NCBI RefSeq assembly: GCF_011303555.1
Contig: NZ_CP049868.1
Location: 4,464,001 to 4,528,000 of the forward strand
Direction: 5' to 3'
Length of the DNA stretch: 64,000 bases
DNA from: Pedobacter sp. HDW13
GTDB taxonomy: Bacteria; Bacteroidota; Bacteroidia; Sphingobacteriales; Sphingobacteriaceae
In this document: positions 18,694-27,727 of the stretch, one piece after another
How the letters are laid out: each line of letters begins with the position of its first letter
Position numbering within the stretch: the first letter of the stretch is position 1
Notes under the pieces: model-generated
What the model saw: the letters and a program-made list of their open reading frames with translations, nothing else
Database searches by the model: none
What the model was told of the DNA's origin: nothing
Translations under genes and position numbers: made by a program

Positions 18694-19977
18694 ATGAATT
18701 TTCCGGAAGATTTTCTTCATTACGTATGGCAGTTCAGATCGTTTGATAACAACGGGCTGCAAACCTGCGATGGCGAAAAACTGGAAATCATCAATCCCGG
18801 ATTACTGAACAGAAATGCAGACCCCGATTTTTACCATGCCAAAATTAAGATTGGCAATACCTCTGGGCCGGAAGTGTCGAAATACACCTCAAATCGTCTG
18901 ATTGGTTAAAACACAACCACCACAAAGATCATAGTTATGGAAATGTAATTCTCCATGTGGTTTATGAGCATGACATAGAGATTAAACGTATAGATGGTAC
19001 TGTACTGCCAGTATTAGCACTGAAAAACCGGATTGCAGCCAGTTTAATCAGCAAATACGAAAACCTTTTTTTAACCCTAACCGATTTCCCTTGTGTTGCT
19101 CAGATTGAGTGTGTAGGCCGTTTAATTGTCGATTCATTTTTATCCAGAACACTGGTAGCGCGTTTTGAAGAGAAAACCAGCGCTATTAACGAAACATTGA
19201 GCGAATTGAATCGCGATTGGGATGAAACTTTTTATCGCTTTATGGCACGGAACTTTGGCTTTAAGGTAAATGCATTACCCTTTGAACTGGTTGCCAAGGC
19301 CGTTCCACAAAACATTTATGCCAAACACTAAGATAATCCCTTGCAAATTGAGGCTTTGGTTTTTGGTGCTGCCGAGTTTTTAAAAGATCAGTTTACCGGA
19401 GCCTATCCTTAAAAATTAAAAGCCGAATTTGAGTTTCTGGAAAAGAAATACAACATTAAGCCGCTCGAAATATCCATCTGGAAATTTATGTGCATGCGGC
19501 CACAGAATTTTCCAACCATCAGGCTGGCACAATTTGCCACATTAATTTTAAAATCCAATCACCTTTTTTCTAAAATTATCGAAATAAGAAAGGTTGTCGA
19601 ATTACATACTTTATTCGAAGCATTGCCCGTAAACGATTACTGGAAATCGCACTATCATTTTAAAAAGGAAGCTGAGGGCGTAAAAACACAAATTAGGTAA
19701 AACATCTGTTGATAATATTTTGTTAAATACGGTAGCCTTGTTTTTATTTGCCTATGGAAAATACACCGATACCCCATTTTACCAGAGCAGGGCAATAAAA
19801 TTATTAGAAAGTTTGTCCGCCGAAGAAAACGCTATAAAAAGTAAATTTTTGGCAGCAGGAGTTCAAATTGAAAGTGCATTTGCATCGCAAGGTATTTTAC
19901 AATTGAAAAAACAATATTGCGACCAGAAAAAATGTTTAACTTGTGGTATTGGTATTAAGATTTTAAAACAGGCTTAA
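18694..19977 (+). pseudogene. DUF2851 family gene, broken by two frameshifts and two stops
   Basis: The joined text (about 428 aa) reads as a full-length DUF2851 protein, a Bacteroidota family of unknown function. It starts MNFPEDFLHYVWQFRSFDNN and ends with a cysteine-bearing tail (DQKKCLTCGIGIKIL). Lesions in order: a missing base at 18860-18861 (then LWAGSVEIHLKSSDW would follow); TAA at 19329-19331; TAA at 19410-19412; and an extra A near 19695. Both TAA codons could derive from CAA. The surrounding intact genes argue that this copy is truly decaying rather than misread everywhere. Several short open frames in this interval are pieces of it. Confidence 0.8.
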
Positions 19978-20009
19978 ACAAAAAGATTTACCCTAACCGT
20001 TTTATAATT

Positions 20010-20225
20010 ATGGAATTTCCGCACGAATTAAAAGAACTTTATCCTAATCAGATTATAGAAGTTAGGGGCAATGCTGATGCCTTAACGGTTATTCTGGATA
20101 AAGACGTTGACCTGCATAAATTTAAGGCCGAACTGGTTAAGAAATTTTCAGGACTGGAAGAACAGCAGATTCTTTTTATCAAACATGAAGATAAACAGGA
20201 TTTCGAAAAGCTGATTTTAGAATAA
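20010..20225 (+). CDS. Small hypothetical protein (71 aa)
   Basis: Not recognised. A 71-aa acidic soluble protein (MEFPHELKELYPNQIIEVRG), with alternating beta and helix prediction by eye: a strand IIEVRG, a strand ALTVILDKDV and a helix HKFKAELVKKFSGLEE. No signal peptide. It sits 32 bases behind the decayed DUF2851 gene on the same strand. Codon use matches neighbouring genes, so it is probably real. Confidence 0.5.
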   Translation: MEFPHELKELYPNQIIEVRGNADALTVILDKDVDLHKFKAELVKKFSGLEEQQILFIKHEDKQDFEKLILE

Positions 20226-20356
20226 TTAGAAACCGATTTTACCTGTTTAACCAATTATTATTTATAAATTAGAATAAGAAAACCAATGTTATAGCGTTGG
20301 TTATTTATTATTTTATCTGTTGATATGATAATTAAAGCGTGTAAAATAAGCTTAAA

Positions 20357-20575
20357 ATGTTTCAAAGAATTATAACCTATTTTGAGCAGCAGAGTTTTGG
20401 TGTTTCTACTTATCTGGCTAACAAGCTACACATGAGCACAGCAAAAGTCCGCCTGTTTTTTATTTACTCGTCTTTTTTGGCTGTAGGTTTTCCCATACTA
20501 TTTTATTTTCTGGCAGCCGTGGTTTTGGACATCAGAACCTATATGAAGCGCATGAGGCTAAGGGTTTGGGAGTAG
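20357..20575 (+). CDS. PspC domain-containing membrane protein
   Basis: A 72-aa protein with the short PspC fold: a basic N-terminal part (YFEQQSFGVSTYLANKLHMS) followed by VRLFFIYSSFLAVGFPILFYFLAAVVLDI, one long or two short membrane segments. PspC proteins take part in phage-shock or envelope-stress responses; Bacteroidota carry many short ones without the rest of the psp system. No other psp gene is nearby. The ATG at 20357 is the only suitable start. Confidence 0.75.
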   Translation: MFQRIITYFEQQSFGVSTYLANKLHMSTAKVRLFFIYSSFLAVGFPILFYFLAAVVLDIRTYMKRMRLRVWE

Positions 20576-20674
20576 TTTTTAGTTGGCAGCTCTCAGTTCA
20601 TAGTTTGCAGTTTCCAATACGCAGTTTGAAGTTCTAAGTTCGCTATTTTCTACTATAGGTAACTGAAAACTAAT
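20576..20674. repeat. Imperfect AGTT/CAGTT repeats between convergent genes
   Basis: TAGTTGGCAG, CAGTTCATAG, GCAGTTTCC, GCAGTTTGAAG and AAGTTC recur every 8-12 bases, a low-complexity spacer common in such genomes. No gene. Confidence 0.45.
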
Positions 20675-21331
20675 TTAATCGTCGTCTCTCAAAATTTCAG
20701 CAATTTCGTTAAAGCCTTTCTCTGCAGCTAAATCGGCAGGTAATTTTCCGCCTTCCATGCGCAACGAAACTTCGGCGCCATGCTCCAGCAATAAAATAAT
20801 AAGCTCAATATTGCCCAGTTGCGCAGCAGTGTGTAAAGGTGCCAGGCCAGCTTTTTGGCAAACGTTAGGGTAAGCCCCGGTTTCTAAAAGCATTTTGGTA
20901 ATGTTAAAATTGTTTGCCGCAACCGCCGAGTGGATGGGGAAAACATTGAATCCGTTTTTCGAAGCTAAATTTACATCAGCACCTTTTAATACCAAAAAGC
21001 GGGCTAAATCTTCATGCCCGAAATAGCAGGCCAGGCCCAGCGGTGTAAAGCCATCATCCGAGAACTCGTTAACACTCTCGGGTTTTTGAAAAATCAATAG
21101 GGTAGCGGCATCAAATTTACCAACTGCGCAGGCTTCGAACAGGGTAAGCTGATCAACAAATTCTGCAATTAAATCGGCAATCTCCTGCTTTTTATAATAG
21201 CAGGCCAATAATAATGGCGAAATGTGGTGCGATGTATCGGTAACGGCCAATCTGGGGTTTTGTACCAAAATTTCCTTTACAGCATTTAAGTTGCCGGCTT
21301 CAATTTGTTCTTCTAGCTGCGTTATACCCAT
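20675..21331 (-). CDS. Ankyrin repeat protein (218 aa)
   Basis: At least five ankyrin repeats fill the protein: SPLLLACYYKKQEIADLI, FEACAVGKFDAATLLI, TPLGLACYFGHEDLARFLVL, FPIHSAVAANNFNITKMLLE, APLHTAAQLGNIELIILLLE, with a last partial one (ADLAAEKGFNEIAEIL). No signal peptide or membrane segment, so it is cytoplasmic. Ankyrin proteins bind other proteins; the partner is unknown. It is convergent with the PspC gene and its start region faces the 465-base gap before ftsK. Confidence 0.85.
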   Translation of the reverse strand: MGITQLEEQIEAGNLNAVKEILVQNPRLAVTDTSHHISPLLLACYYKKQEIADLIAEFVDQLTLFEACAVGKFDAATLLIFQKPESVNEFSDDGFTPLGLACYFGHEDLARFLVLKGADVNLASKNGFNVFPIHSAVAANNFNITKMLLETGAYPNVCQKAGLAPLHTAAQLGNIELIILLLEHGAEVSLRMEGGKLPADLAAEKGFNEIAEILRDDD

Positions 21332-21418
21332 AGTATTGTATAAAAAATCGACTTAAATTAACAAAAAATAAATAATTATCTAATTTTCTAAGAAACTGTT
21401 TAAAAATGAATAAAAAAT

Positions 21419-21571
21419 TCAAAGGTCTATCAAGTGGGTGAGGGCACCTACCACTAAACGGGTGTCTTGGGCGGTGTCTACACCGTTCATTTGATATTTT
21501 GCAGAAATTAAAAAGTTCCTATGGTTTGTTGACAGCGATTTTAAATGTATTGCTTTAAAAGCTAAGCGCAT
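21419..21571 (-). CDS. Possible small protein (50 aa) behind an attenuator-like terminator
   Basis: Frame starting MRLAFKAIHLKSLSTNHRN and ending VVGALTHLIDL. Its ATG lies directly after the T-run of a strong minus-strand terminator (21572-21608), and 43 bases further upstream is a six-codon frame MKRILF-stop (21614-21634). The layout (leader peptide, terminator, gene) is that of attenuation, but the product is not recognised and no expression can be shown. It may be chance. Confidence 0.25.
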   Translation of the reverse strand: MRLAFKAIHLKSLSTNHRNFLISAKYQMNGVDTAQDTRLVVGALTHLIDL

Positions 21572-21608
21572 AAAAAATCCCGTCTCACCTCTCCAGGTCA
21601 AACGGGAT
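21572..21608 (-). terminator. Strong minus-strand terminator hairpin in the ftsK upstream gap
   Basis: On the minus strand ATCCCGT and ACGGGAT pair, with an inner ACCT/AGGT pair and a GGAG-like loop, followed by six T. There is no annotated minus-strand gene upstream of it, so it ends an unknown transcript or acts as an attenuator. Confidence 0.65.
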
Positions 21609-21761
21609 AAAACCTAAAACAAAATCCGTTTCATTTATGATAAAACGTAACAACTTGCGTGTTGTTAAAATAATAGACTATATTTTTTGTTTAAGGTTTA
21701 ATATCCCAACGAATATTTTTATTTAATTTAATGGGGAATAGAAAACTCGTATCAGTTATTT

Positions 21762-21769
21762 TATATTTG
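21762..21769 (+). promoter_or_regulatory. -7 box of the probable ftsK promoter
   Basis: TATATTTG matches the TAnnTTTG consensus exactly and lies 27 bases before the ftsK ATG. No convincing -33 TTTG was found at the usual distance. Confidence 0.4.
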
Positions 21770-21796
21770 TTGATCAAAAAATACTTAGGATAGAAA

Positions 21797-24397
21797 ATGT
21801 CGGCAAGGGGTAATCAGTTTAAAACGAACACATTCAGAGATAAAGGTGCTGAAAATGCATCGGGCAGAGGGACATCAAACCGCCAGCCAAAAGAAAAAAG
21901 GGAGTTTCTGCCCCGTTTCGACCTGTCGGATGGACGTGCAGTAAAGATTTTGGGACTGTTCTTTGTAATCCTTTCCCTTTATTTTTTAATTGCCTTTACT
22001 TCTTATTTATTTACCTGGCAGGACGACCAGAGTTATGTAATAGATGCAAATGGCGGTTGGGGAAATTTATTTAAAACAGCCGAAGAACTAAAAAATGCAG
22101 GGGTAACCACTCCGGTAGTGCAAAACTGGCTGGGTAAATTTGGTGCTTTACTATCGCACCAGTTTATTTACGAGTGGTTCGGTATTGCCTCATTCTTATT
22201 TGTACTAGCCTTTTTTATTATTGGCTACCGCTTATTGTTTAAAGTTAAAATCCTTTCTATCTCAAAAACATTAGGCTACAGCTTTTTCTTTTTGTTATTT
22301 ATTTCACTAACCTTAGGTTTTGCACACAGTTTCTGGTCAGAATCGCCTCATTACCTCGAGGGTGAATTTGGTTACTGGTGCAATAAATTATTGGCCGCGC
22401 AAATTGGTGCTGCCGGTGTTGCAGGTTTAATTGCCTTTGCCGGTTTAACCATTTTAATTATTGCCTATAACATCGATTTTAAATTCCCTGAGCGTAAAGA
22501 AAAGGAAGTATACCTCGATTCGGAAGTACCTGATTTTGTAAACGAAGTGAGGTCGCAGCATGCAGGCAGAGAAAATGTTTACGAAGAGCCTTCAGAACCC
22601 ATTGAATTTCCGGTGCGCGAAAAGCCACTTGGCAATGAGCGTAAACCACAAAATGTAACCTTACAGCCTAGCCGTTTCGAAGAAAAAGAACCCGAAGAAG
22701 AAGTAACCCCTCCGGTAATTTTATCGCCTTTGGCTACCAACTTGCCATTAGCCAGTGCAGCAGCAGCAGCGGCCATGCCTTTGGTTGTTGAGCCTACTGT
22801 AGAAGAAGAAAAAGAACCTGCTTTTACCATCGAGAAAACAGAAGAAGAAATTAAATCGGATGATTTGGTAGAACAGTTTGGTAATTATGACGAGAAGCTC
22901 GATTTATCGGGCTACAAATACCCAACGGTTGATTTATTGGAAAACTACGGTACCAACAAAATTTCGGTAAATGCCGAAGAACTGGAAGCCAATAAAAATA
23001 AAATTGTAGAAACCCTTAACCATTACAATATCGAAATTGATAAAATTAAGGCTACAATTGGTCCAACCGTTACACTTTACGAAATTATCCCGGCGCCGGG
23101 TGTGCGGATTTCGAAAATCAAGAACCTGGAAGATGATATTGCCCTATCGCTGGCTGCTTTAGGTATCCGTATTATTGCACCAATGCCGGGTAAAGGTACA
23201 ATTGGTATCGAAGTGCCAAACCAGCACCCTGAAATGGTGCCGATGCGCAGCATTTTAAATACGGAGAAATGGGTACAAAACACCATGGATTTACCAATTG
23301 CCTTAGGTAAAACCATCAGTAACGAAGTATTTATTGCCGATTTGGCTAAAATGCCACACTTACTGGTAGCAGGGGCAACAGGGCAGGGTAAATCAGTTGG
23401 TATTAACTCTATCCTGGTTTCGCTTTTATTTAAGAAACACCCGGCACAGTTAAAATTTGTACTTGTCGATCCGAAAAAGGTAGAGTTAACCCTTTTTAAC
23501 CGTATTGAAAGGCACTTTTTAGCTAAACTACCGGGCGAGGCCGATGCCATTATTACCGATACAAAGAAAGTAGTAAATACTTTAAACTCGCTTTGTATTG
23601 AGATGGATCAGCGTTACGATTTGTTGAAAGATGCACAGGTAAGAAATTTAAAAGAGTATAACGATAAGTTTATCAAGCGCAAGCTGAATCCAAATAATGG
23701 TCACCGTTTCTTACCATTTATTGTTTTGGTAGTAGATGAGTTTGCCGATTTAATGATGACGGCCGGTAAAGAGGTAGAAGCGCCAATTGCACGTTTGGCT
23801 CAGCTGGCCCGTGCCATTGGTATTCACCTGGTATTGGCAACGCAGCGTCCATCAGTAAATATTATTACTGGTACCATTAAAGCCAACTTCCCGGCAAGGT
23901 TAGCCTTTAGGGTTTTATCAAAAATCGATTCGCGTACCATTCTCGATAGCGGTGGTGCCGATCAGCTGATTGGTCGTGGAGATATGCTTTTATCAACGGG
24001 TAGCGACTTAATCAGGCTACAGTGTGCTTTCGTTGATACACCAGAGGTTGATCGTATTTCGGAGTATATCGGTAACCAGCGTGGTTATTCAGATGCTTAT
24101 CAGTTGCCAGAATATATAGATGAAGCAGGTGAGGGTGGCAAGGCCGATTTTGACCCGAATGAGCGCGATAAGTTTTTTGAAGATGCTGCGAGGCTGATTG
24201 TAATGCACCAGCAGGGTTCAACTTCATTAATTCAGCGTAAACTGAAATTAGGCTACAACCGTGCCGGCCGCATTATCGACCAGCTGGAGGCTGCCGGAAT
24301 TGTTGGGCCGTTTGAAGGAAGTAAGGCCCGCGAAGTTTTATATCCCGACGAATATTCTTTGGAACAATTCTTGAATAGTATGGATAACAAAGATTAG
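21797..24397 (+). CDS. ftsK: DNA translocase FtsK
   Basis: A septal ATPase that pumps DNA and links chromosome segregation with division. 866 aa. Four membrane segments lie in residues about 50-230 (GLFFVILSLYFLIAFTSYLF, ASFLFVLAFFIIGYRLLF and others). A charged, Pro/Glu-rich linker with an Ala run covers 240-375. The motor follows: GPTVTLYEIIPAPGVRISKI, Walker A VAGATGQGKSVGINSIL, Walker B LVVDEFADLMM, LATQRPSVNIITGTIKANFP. The gamma DNA-reading domain is at the C-terminus (STSLIQRKLKLGYNRAGRII). All parts are intact. lolA follows after 63 bases on the same strand. Confidence 0.96.
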   Translation: MSARGNQFKTNTFRDKGAENASGRGTSNRQPKEKREFLPRFDLSDGRAVKILGLFFVILSLYFLIAFTSYLFTWQDDQSYVIDANGGWGNLFKTAEELKNAGVTTPVVQNWLGKFGALLSHQFIYEWFGIASFLFVLAFFIIGYRLLFKVKILSISKTLGYSFFFLLFISLTLGFAHSFWSESPHYLEGEFGYWCNKLLAAQIGAAGVAGLIAFAGLTILIIAYNIDFKFPERKEKEVYLDSEVPDFVNEVRSQHAGRENVYEEPSEPIEFPVREKPLGNERKPQNVTLQPSRFEEKEPEEEVTPPVILSPLATNLPLASAAAAAAMPLVVEPTVEEEKEPAFTIEKTEEEIKSDDLVEQFGNYDEKLDLSGYKYPTVDLLENYGTNKISVNAEELEANKNKIVETLNHYNIEIDKIKATIGPTVTLYEIIPAPGVRISKIKNLEDDIALSLAALGIRIIAPMPGKGTIGIEVPNQHPEMVPMRSILNTEKWVQNTMDLPIALGKTISNEVFIADLAKMPHLLVAGATGQGKSVGINSILVSLLFKKHPAQLKFVLVDPKKVELTLFNRIERHFLAKLPGEADAIITDTKKVVNTLNSLCIEMDQRYDLLKDAQVRNLKEYNDKFIKRKLNPNNGHRFLPFIVLVVDEFADLMMTAGKEVEAPIARLAQLARAIGIHLVLATQRPSVNIITGTIKANFPARLAFRVLSKIDSRTILDSGGADQLIGRGDMLLSTGSDLIRLQCAFVDTPEVDRISEYIGNQRGYSDAYQLPEYIDEAGEGGKADFDPNERDKFFEDAARLIVMHQQGSTSLIQRKLKLGYNRAGRIIDQLEAAGIVGPFEGSKAREVLYPDEYSLEQFLNSMDNKD

Positions 24398-24460
24398 ATT
24401 AAACCAATACCAAAAAATCTACTCTAACGTTACAAAAGAAAGAAAATTAAAAAAGAAAAG

Positions 24461-25111
24461 ATGAAGAAATTAATTTCAGCATTAATGGTTGTAGTTGCTT
24501 TTACAACATCAACTTATGCTCAAACTGATGCGAAAGCTAAAGAGATTTTAGCTGAGGTAAGCAAGAAATACAAATCGTACAATGTAGTTAAAACAGATTT
24601 TACTTTCACTTTGGATAATCCAAAAGCTAAAGTAAAAGAAACCCAGCAAGGTACCTTATATGTTAAAGCCAACTCTAACAAGTATAAAGTGGCTATGACC
24701 AACCAGGAGTTGTTTAGCGATGGCAAAAGCCAATGGACTTACCTTAAAAAAGATAAAGAAGTACAGGTAAGCAACGTAGATAACAGTGGCGATGCCATTA
24801 ACCCTGCCAAAATTTTTACGGTTTACGAAAAAGGATTTAAATACGTGTACACTGGCGAAGAAAAAGCAGGGGCTAAAATTTACCAAATGATTGATTTAAC
24901 GCCGGTTGATGCTAAAAAATCGATCTTTAAAGTGCGTTTAAGCATCGATAAAACCGCTAAGCAAATTGCTAATGTAGTATTGTTCGATAAAAACGGAAAC
25001 AAATACACTTACAACGTGAGAACTTTTTCGCCAAATGTAAATGTACCAGAAACTACCTTCGCTTTCGATGCCAAAAAATATCCTGGTGTTGAAGTGGTAG
25101 ACTTAAGATAA
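24461..25111 (+). CDS. lolA: LolA-family outer membrane lipoprotein carrier protein
   Basis: A periplasmic chaperone that carries lipoproteins from the inner to the outer membrane. 216 aa with a standard signal peptide (MKKLISALMVVVAFTTSTYAQ). The mature protein is the half-barrel LolA fold: DFTFTLDNPKAKVKETQQGTL, KYKVAMTNQELFSDGKSQWTY, KIYQMIDLTPVDAK and a run of beta strands to the end. The pairing ftsK-lolA is also conserved in proteobacteria. A hairpin terminator follows. Confidence 0.88.
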   Translation: MKKLISALMVVVAFTTSTYAQTDAKAKEILAEVSKKYKSYNVVKTDFTFTLDNPKAKVKETQQGTLYVKANSNKYKVAMTNQELFSDGKSQWTYLKKDKEVQVSNVDNSGDAINPAKIFTVYEKGFKYVYTGEEKAGAKIYQMIDLTPVDAKKSIFKVRLSIDKTAKQIANVVLFDKNGNKYTYNVRTFSPNVNVPETTFAFDAKKYPGVEVVDLR

Positions 25112-25144
25112 TTGTTATCTCCGCAAATGCGGGATGAAACCTGG

Positions 25145-25176
25145 AGGTTCAGTTGGAAACAGCTGAACCTTTTTTA
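25145..25176 (+). terminator. Terminator after lolA
   Basis: AGGTTCAG pairs with CTGAACCT around a 10-base loop, followed by a run of six T. It is 34 bases after the lolA stop. Confidence 0.8.
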
Positions 25177-25416
25177 TGCGTTATGCCAATCCGATTGCAT
25201 TTTCATTCTGTGCGGAGTCGAAGGACCTTCACCATTCCATATCCTCCATCGTCATGCTGAATTTATTTCAGCATCTCTTATTTTTTATCATTAATCTTTT
25301 TATAGTTATGATTTAAATTTGTTAACCTTTATCGAACACCCTCCCACAATTAACCAGTTAAAATAATTAACCATTTATTCGCCGCAAACTATTTCTTATT
25401 GTTTACATTTGTTCTA

Positions 25417-25689
25417 ATGTCATTGCCACTTACCAACCATACTTTAGAGAAATTAGAAACCTTACTTTTTGCAATGGGTTATAAAGTCCGTTACGAAAAA
25501 GGAAATTTCAGAACCGGATCTTGCCTGTTAGAACACAATAAAGTAATTGTGGTAAACAAGTTCTCCAATCTGGAAGGTAAAATTGCCGCCCTGGTAACGC
25601 TGGTAAAACAAATCACTGCCGATGAAAACCTGCTGGATGAAAAACAGCGTCAGTTTTACCTCTCTTTACAACAAACCGAATTATTTTAA
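25417..25689 (+). CDS. Conserved-looking hypothetical protein (90 aa)
   Basis: I choose the ATG at 25417 (MSLPLTNHTLEKLETLLFAM); a frame six codons longer begins with TTG inside the promoter. A TACATTTG -7 box (25404-25411) lies so close that the mRNA may be leaderless or almost so. The protein is soluble, with LFAMGYKVRYEKGNFRTGSC, then a strand VIVVNKFSNLEGKI, then a long helix. The pattern (a strand-turn LLEHNKVIVVNKF followed by a helix) is seen in small Bacteroidota proteins without known role. No family name can be given. Confidence 0.6.
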   Translation: MSLPLTNHTLEKLETLLFAMGYKVRYEKGNFRTGSCLLEHNKVIVVNKFSNLEGKIAALVTLVKQITADENLLDEKQRQFYLSLQQTELF

Positions 25690-25782
25690 CGCATAGGCTG
25701 TTACGCAAGCTTCCAATGTAAAAATATTATTCGTTTGTTTAGTTTAACTAAATTTTGTTTACTTATTTTGTTTTGTAATCGT

Positions 25783-25790
25783 TAGTTTTG
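25783..25790 (+). promoter_or_regulatory. -7 box upstream of the phosphodiesterase gene
   Basis: TAGTTTTG fits TAnnTTTG and lies 22 bases before the ATG. Several TTTG candidates for -33 lie upstream (25754, 25767) but none at the ideal distance. Confidence 0.4.
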
Positions 25791-25812
25791 ACATTCACCA
25801 GAACAAGAAAAA

Positions 25813-26724
25813 ATGAATTTCTTTAAACACACATTTTTAGCCGTTTTATTAATTGCTGCAATGGGCAGGGCTACTGCACAGCAAGCGCAGCGGGTAGTTA
25901 TTATTGGTTTTGATGGCTTTAGCGCCGAAGGTTATAAAGCTATTAAGCATCCCAATATCGATAAGCTTTTTGCCGATGGGGTTGTTTCGGTAACTACAAG
26001 ACCGGTAATGCCATCAGTAACATTACCCAACTGGACCAGCCATTTAACCGGATCGGGGCCAGAAGAGCATGGTGTAACCAATAACAGCTGGATGGTGGCC
26101 AAGCATGAACTCCAGCCGATAGATAAAGATGCGGAAGGTTATTATCCTTCAATATTTAAGGTATTGAAAGAGCAGGTGCCCAATGTTAAAACGGCCTATT
26201 ACTGGAACTGGCTGGAGCTGGTAAATTCGATGAATAAAAAATACCTGGACGAATCGGCTTTTGAAGAAAAAGATGCCTACACCCAAAATTATGAGAAGGC
26301 CGTTAATTTTATGGATGCGAACAGAAAGAACCCAACGCTGGTTTTCCTGTACAGCGTACACACCGATCATGCTGGCCATGGTTTTGGCTGGATGGGCCCC
26401 GAATATATTGCTGCGGTTGAAAAGGCCGATGTTGCAGTAGGCGAATTAATTAAGGCCTTGCAGGCGAAAGATCTGTTTAAGAATACCCACTTTCTACTCA
26501 TTACCGATCATGGAGGTATAAATAAAGGTCATGGAGGTACAAGCATGCGCGAAATGCAGGTGCCATGGGCTGCAGTTGGACCTAAAATAAAGCAATTAGG
26601 TTTAACCGATTTTTACAACAGCAATAAAAATACTGCACTCGTTGTGGCCAGACTGTTTAATGTTAAAGAGGATAAACTGCCAAAATCGTGGACAGGTGTT
26701 GCACCAAAAGTGATATTTAAATAA
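25813..26724 (+). CDS. Alkaline phosphatase superfamily protein (nucleotide pyrophosphatase/phosphodiesterase type)
   Basis: A secreted metal-dependent hydrolase of the NPP branch. Signal peptide in residues 1-22 (ending GRATAQQ). Motifs: IIGFDGFSAEGY with the first metal Asp, the nucleophile region PSVTLPNWTSHLTGSGPEEHG (Thr before LPNW), VFLYSVHTDHAGHGFGWMGP with Asp and His ligands, and LLITDHGGINKGHGG. 303 aa, at the short end for the group. Likely substrates are nucleotides or phosphodiesters in the periplasm. It lies alone, followed by the PhnP-like gene after 49 bases. Confidence 0.87.
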   Translation: MNFFKHTFLAVLLIAAMGRATAQQAQRVVIIGFDGFSAEGYKAIKHPNIDKLFADGVVSVTTRPVMPSVTLPNWTSHLTGSGPEEHGVTNNSWMVAKHELQPIDKDAEGYYPSIFKVLKEQVPNVKTAYYWNWLELVNSMNKKYLDESAFEEKDAYTQNYEKAVNFMDANRKNPTLVFLYSVHTDHAGHGFGWMGPEYIAAVEKADVAVGELIKALQAKDLFKNTHFLLITDHGGINKGHGGTSMREMQVPWAAVGPKIKQLGLTDFYNSNKNTALVVARLFNVKEDKLPKSWTGVAPKVIFK

Positions 26725-26773
26725 AAAGCTTTAAATTGCAGCAAAATAGCCCGTTCACTTTTATAACTGCAAT

Positions 26774-27538
26774 TTGAAGATCACATTTTTAGGCACAGGT
26801 ACATCACAGGGCGTTCCCGTAATCGCTTGTAAATGCGACGTTTGTCGTTCAACAGATAAGCGGGATAACCGTTTAAGAACATCTATTTTAATTGAAACGG
26901 CCGATAAAACCATTGTGGTAGATAGTGGTCCTGATTTTCGTTACCAGCTTTTGCGCGAGAAAGTAGAAAACCTCGATGCCGTTTTATTTACGCACGAGCA
27001 TAAAGACCACATTGCAGGTTTGGACGATATCAGGCCATTTAACTATTTATTACACAAGATAATTGATGTGTATGCTACCGAAAGGGTGCAAACAGCATTA
27101 AAAAGGGAGTTTTATTACATCTTTGCCGAAAAAAAATACCATGGCCTGCCGCAAATTAACCTGCATACGGTAACCAATGGCGAAGATTTTAAAATAGGGG
27201 AGACCACCATAACGCCTTTTGAGGTGATGCACCATTTGCTGCCCATTAATGGCTACCGCATTGGCGACTTTACTTACATTACCGATGCCAAAACGGTTTC
27301 GGATGAGAGCTTTGCAAAAATTAAAGGCACGAAAATATTGGTGATTAACGCTTTACAAAACGAGGCACATATTTCGCATTTTACGCTTGGTGAGGCGAGG
27401 GCATTTGCAGAGAAAGTTGGCGCAGAGATAACTTACCTTACCCACATTAGCCATAACCTGGGTAAACATGCCGATGTGGAGCAAAATCTGGCAGATTCGA
27501 TCCGTTTGGCGTATGATGGGTTAAAAATAGAATTGTAA
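26774..27538 (+). CDS. PhnP-like MBL-fold metallo-hydrolase
   Basis: A cytoplasmic metallo-beta-lactamase-fold phosphodiesterase of the PhnP group. 254 aa. The start codon is TTG at 26774, chosen because the family begins MKITFLGTGTSQGVP. A cysteine cluster (CKCDVCRSTDKRDNR), the zinc motif THEHKDHIAGLDDIRPFN and further His/Asp ligands (MHHLLPINGYRIGDFTYITD, LTHISHN) are present. In this fold the substrate is often a cyclic phosphodiester; the actual one here is unknown. It stands just upstream of tRNA-Leu. Confidence 0.87.
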   Translation: MKITFLGTGTSQGVPVIACKCDVCRSTDKRDNRLRTSILIETADKTIVVDSGPDFRYQLLREKVENLDAVLFTHEHKDHIAGLDDIRPFNYLLHKIIDVYATERVQTALKREFYYIFAEKKYHGLPQINLHTVTNGEDFKIGETTITPFEVMHHLLPINGYRIGDFTYITDAKTVSDESFAKIKGTKILVINALQNEAHISHFTLGEARAFAEKVGAEITYLTHISHNLGKHADVEQNLADSIRLAYDGLKIEL

Positions 27539-27545
27539 ATCATTG

Positions 27546-27575
27546 TTTCGAAAACCCAAAATTAAATTATATTTG
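27546..27575 (+). promoter_or_regulatory. Promoter of tRNA-Leu
   Basis: TTTC at 27546-27549 (one mismatch from TTTG) and a perfect TATATTTG at 27568-27575, with 18 bases between. The mature tRNA begins eight bases after the -7 box. Confidence 0.6.
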
Positions 27576-27583
27576 CAGCACAA

Positions 27584-27667
27584 ACCCAGGTGGCGAAATT
27601 GGTAGACGCACCAGCTTGAGGGGCTGGCGCCTGTATAGGTGTGGGAGTTCGAATCTCCTCTTGGGTA
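27584..27667 (+). tRNA. tRNA-Leu (anticodon GAG)
   Basis: An 84-base class II tRNA. The acceptor ACCCAGG pairs with CTTGGGT (one G-T pair); discriminator base A. The anticodon stem CCAGC/GCTGG encloses loop TTGAGGG, giving anticodon GAG at 27618-27620. A long variable arm (CGCCTGTATAGGTGTG) and the T-loop TTCGAAT are clear. CCA is not encoded. Two terminators follow. Confidence 0.95.
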
Positions 27668-27670
27668 CTA

Positions 27671-27727
27671 ATCAGATTCATTTCTGATTTTTTAAAGGGT
27701 TGCTCATTCAAAAGCAGCCCTTTTTTT
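27671..27727 (+). terminator. Tandem terminators after tRNA-Leu
   Basis: First ATCAGA/TCTGAT with a six-base loop and a T-run (27671-27693). Second GGGTTGCT/AGCAGCCC with a T-run (27694-27727). Confidence 0.85.
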
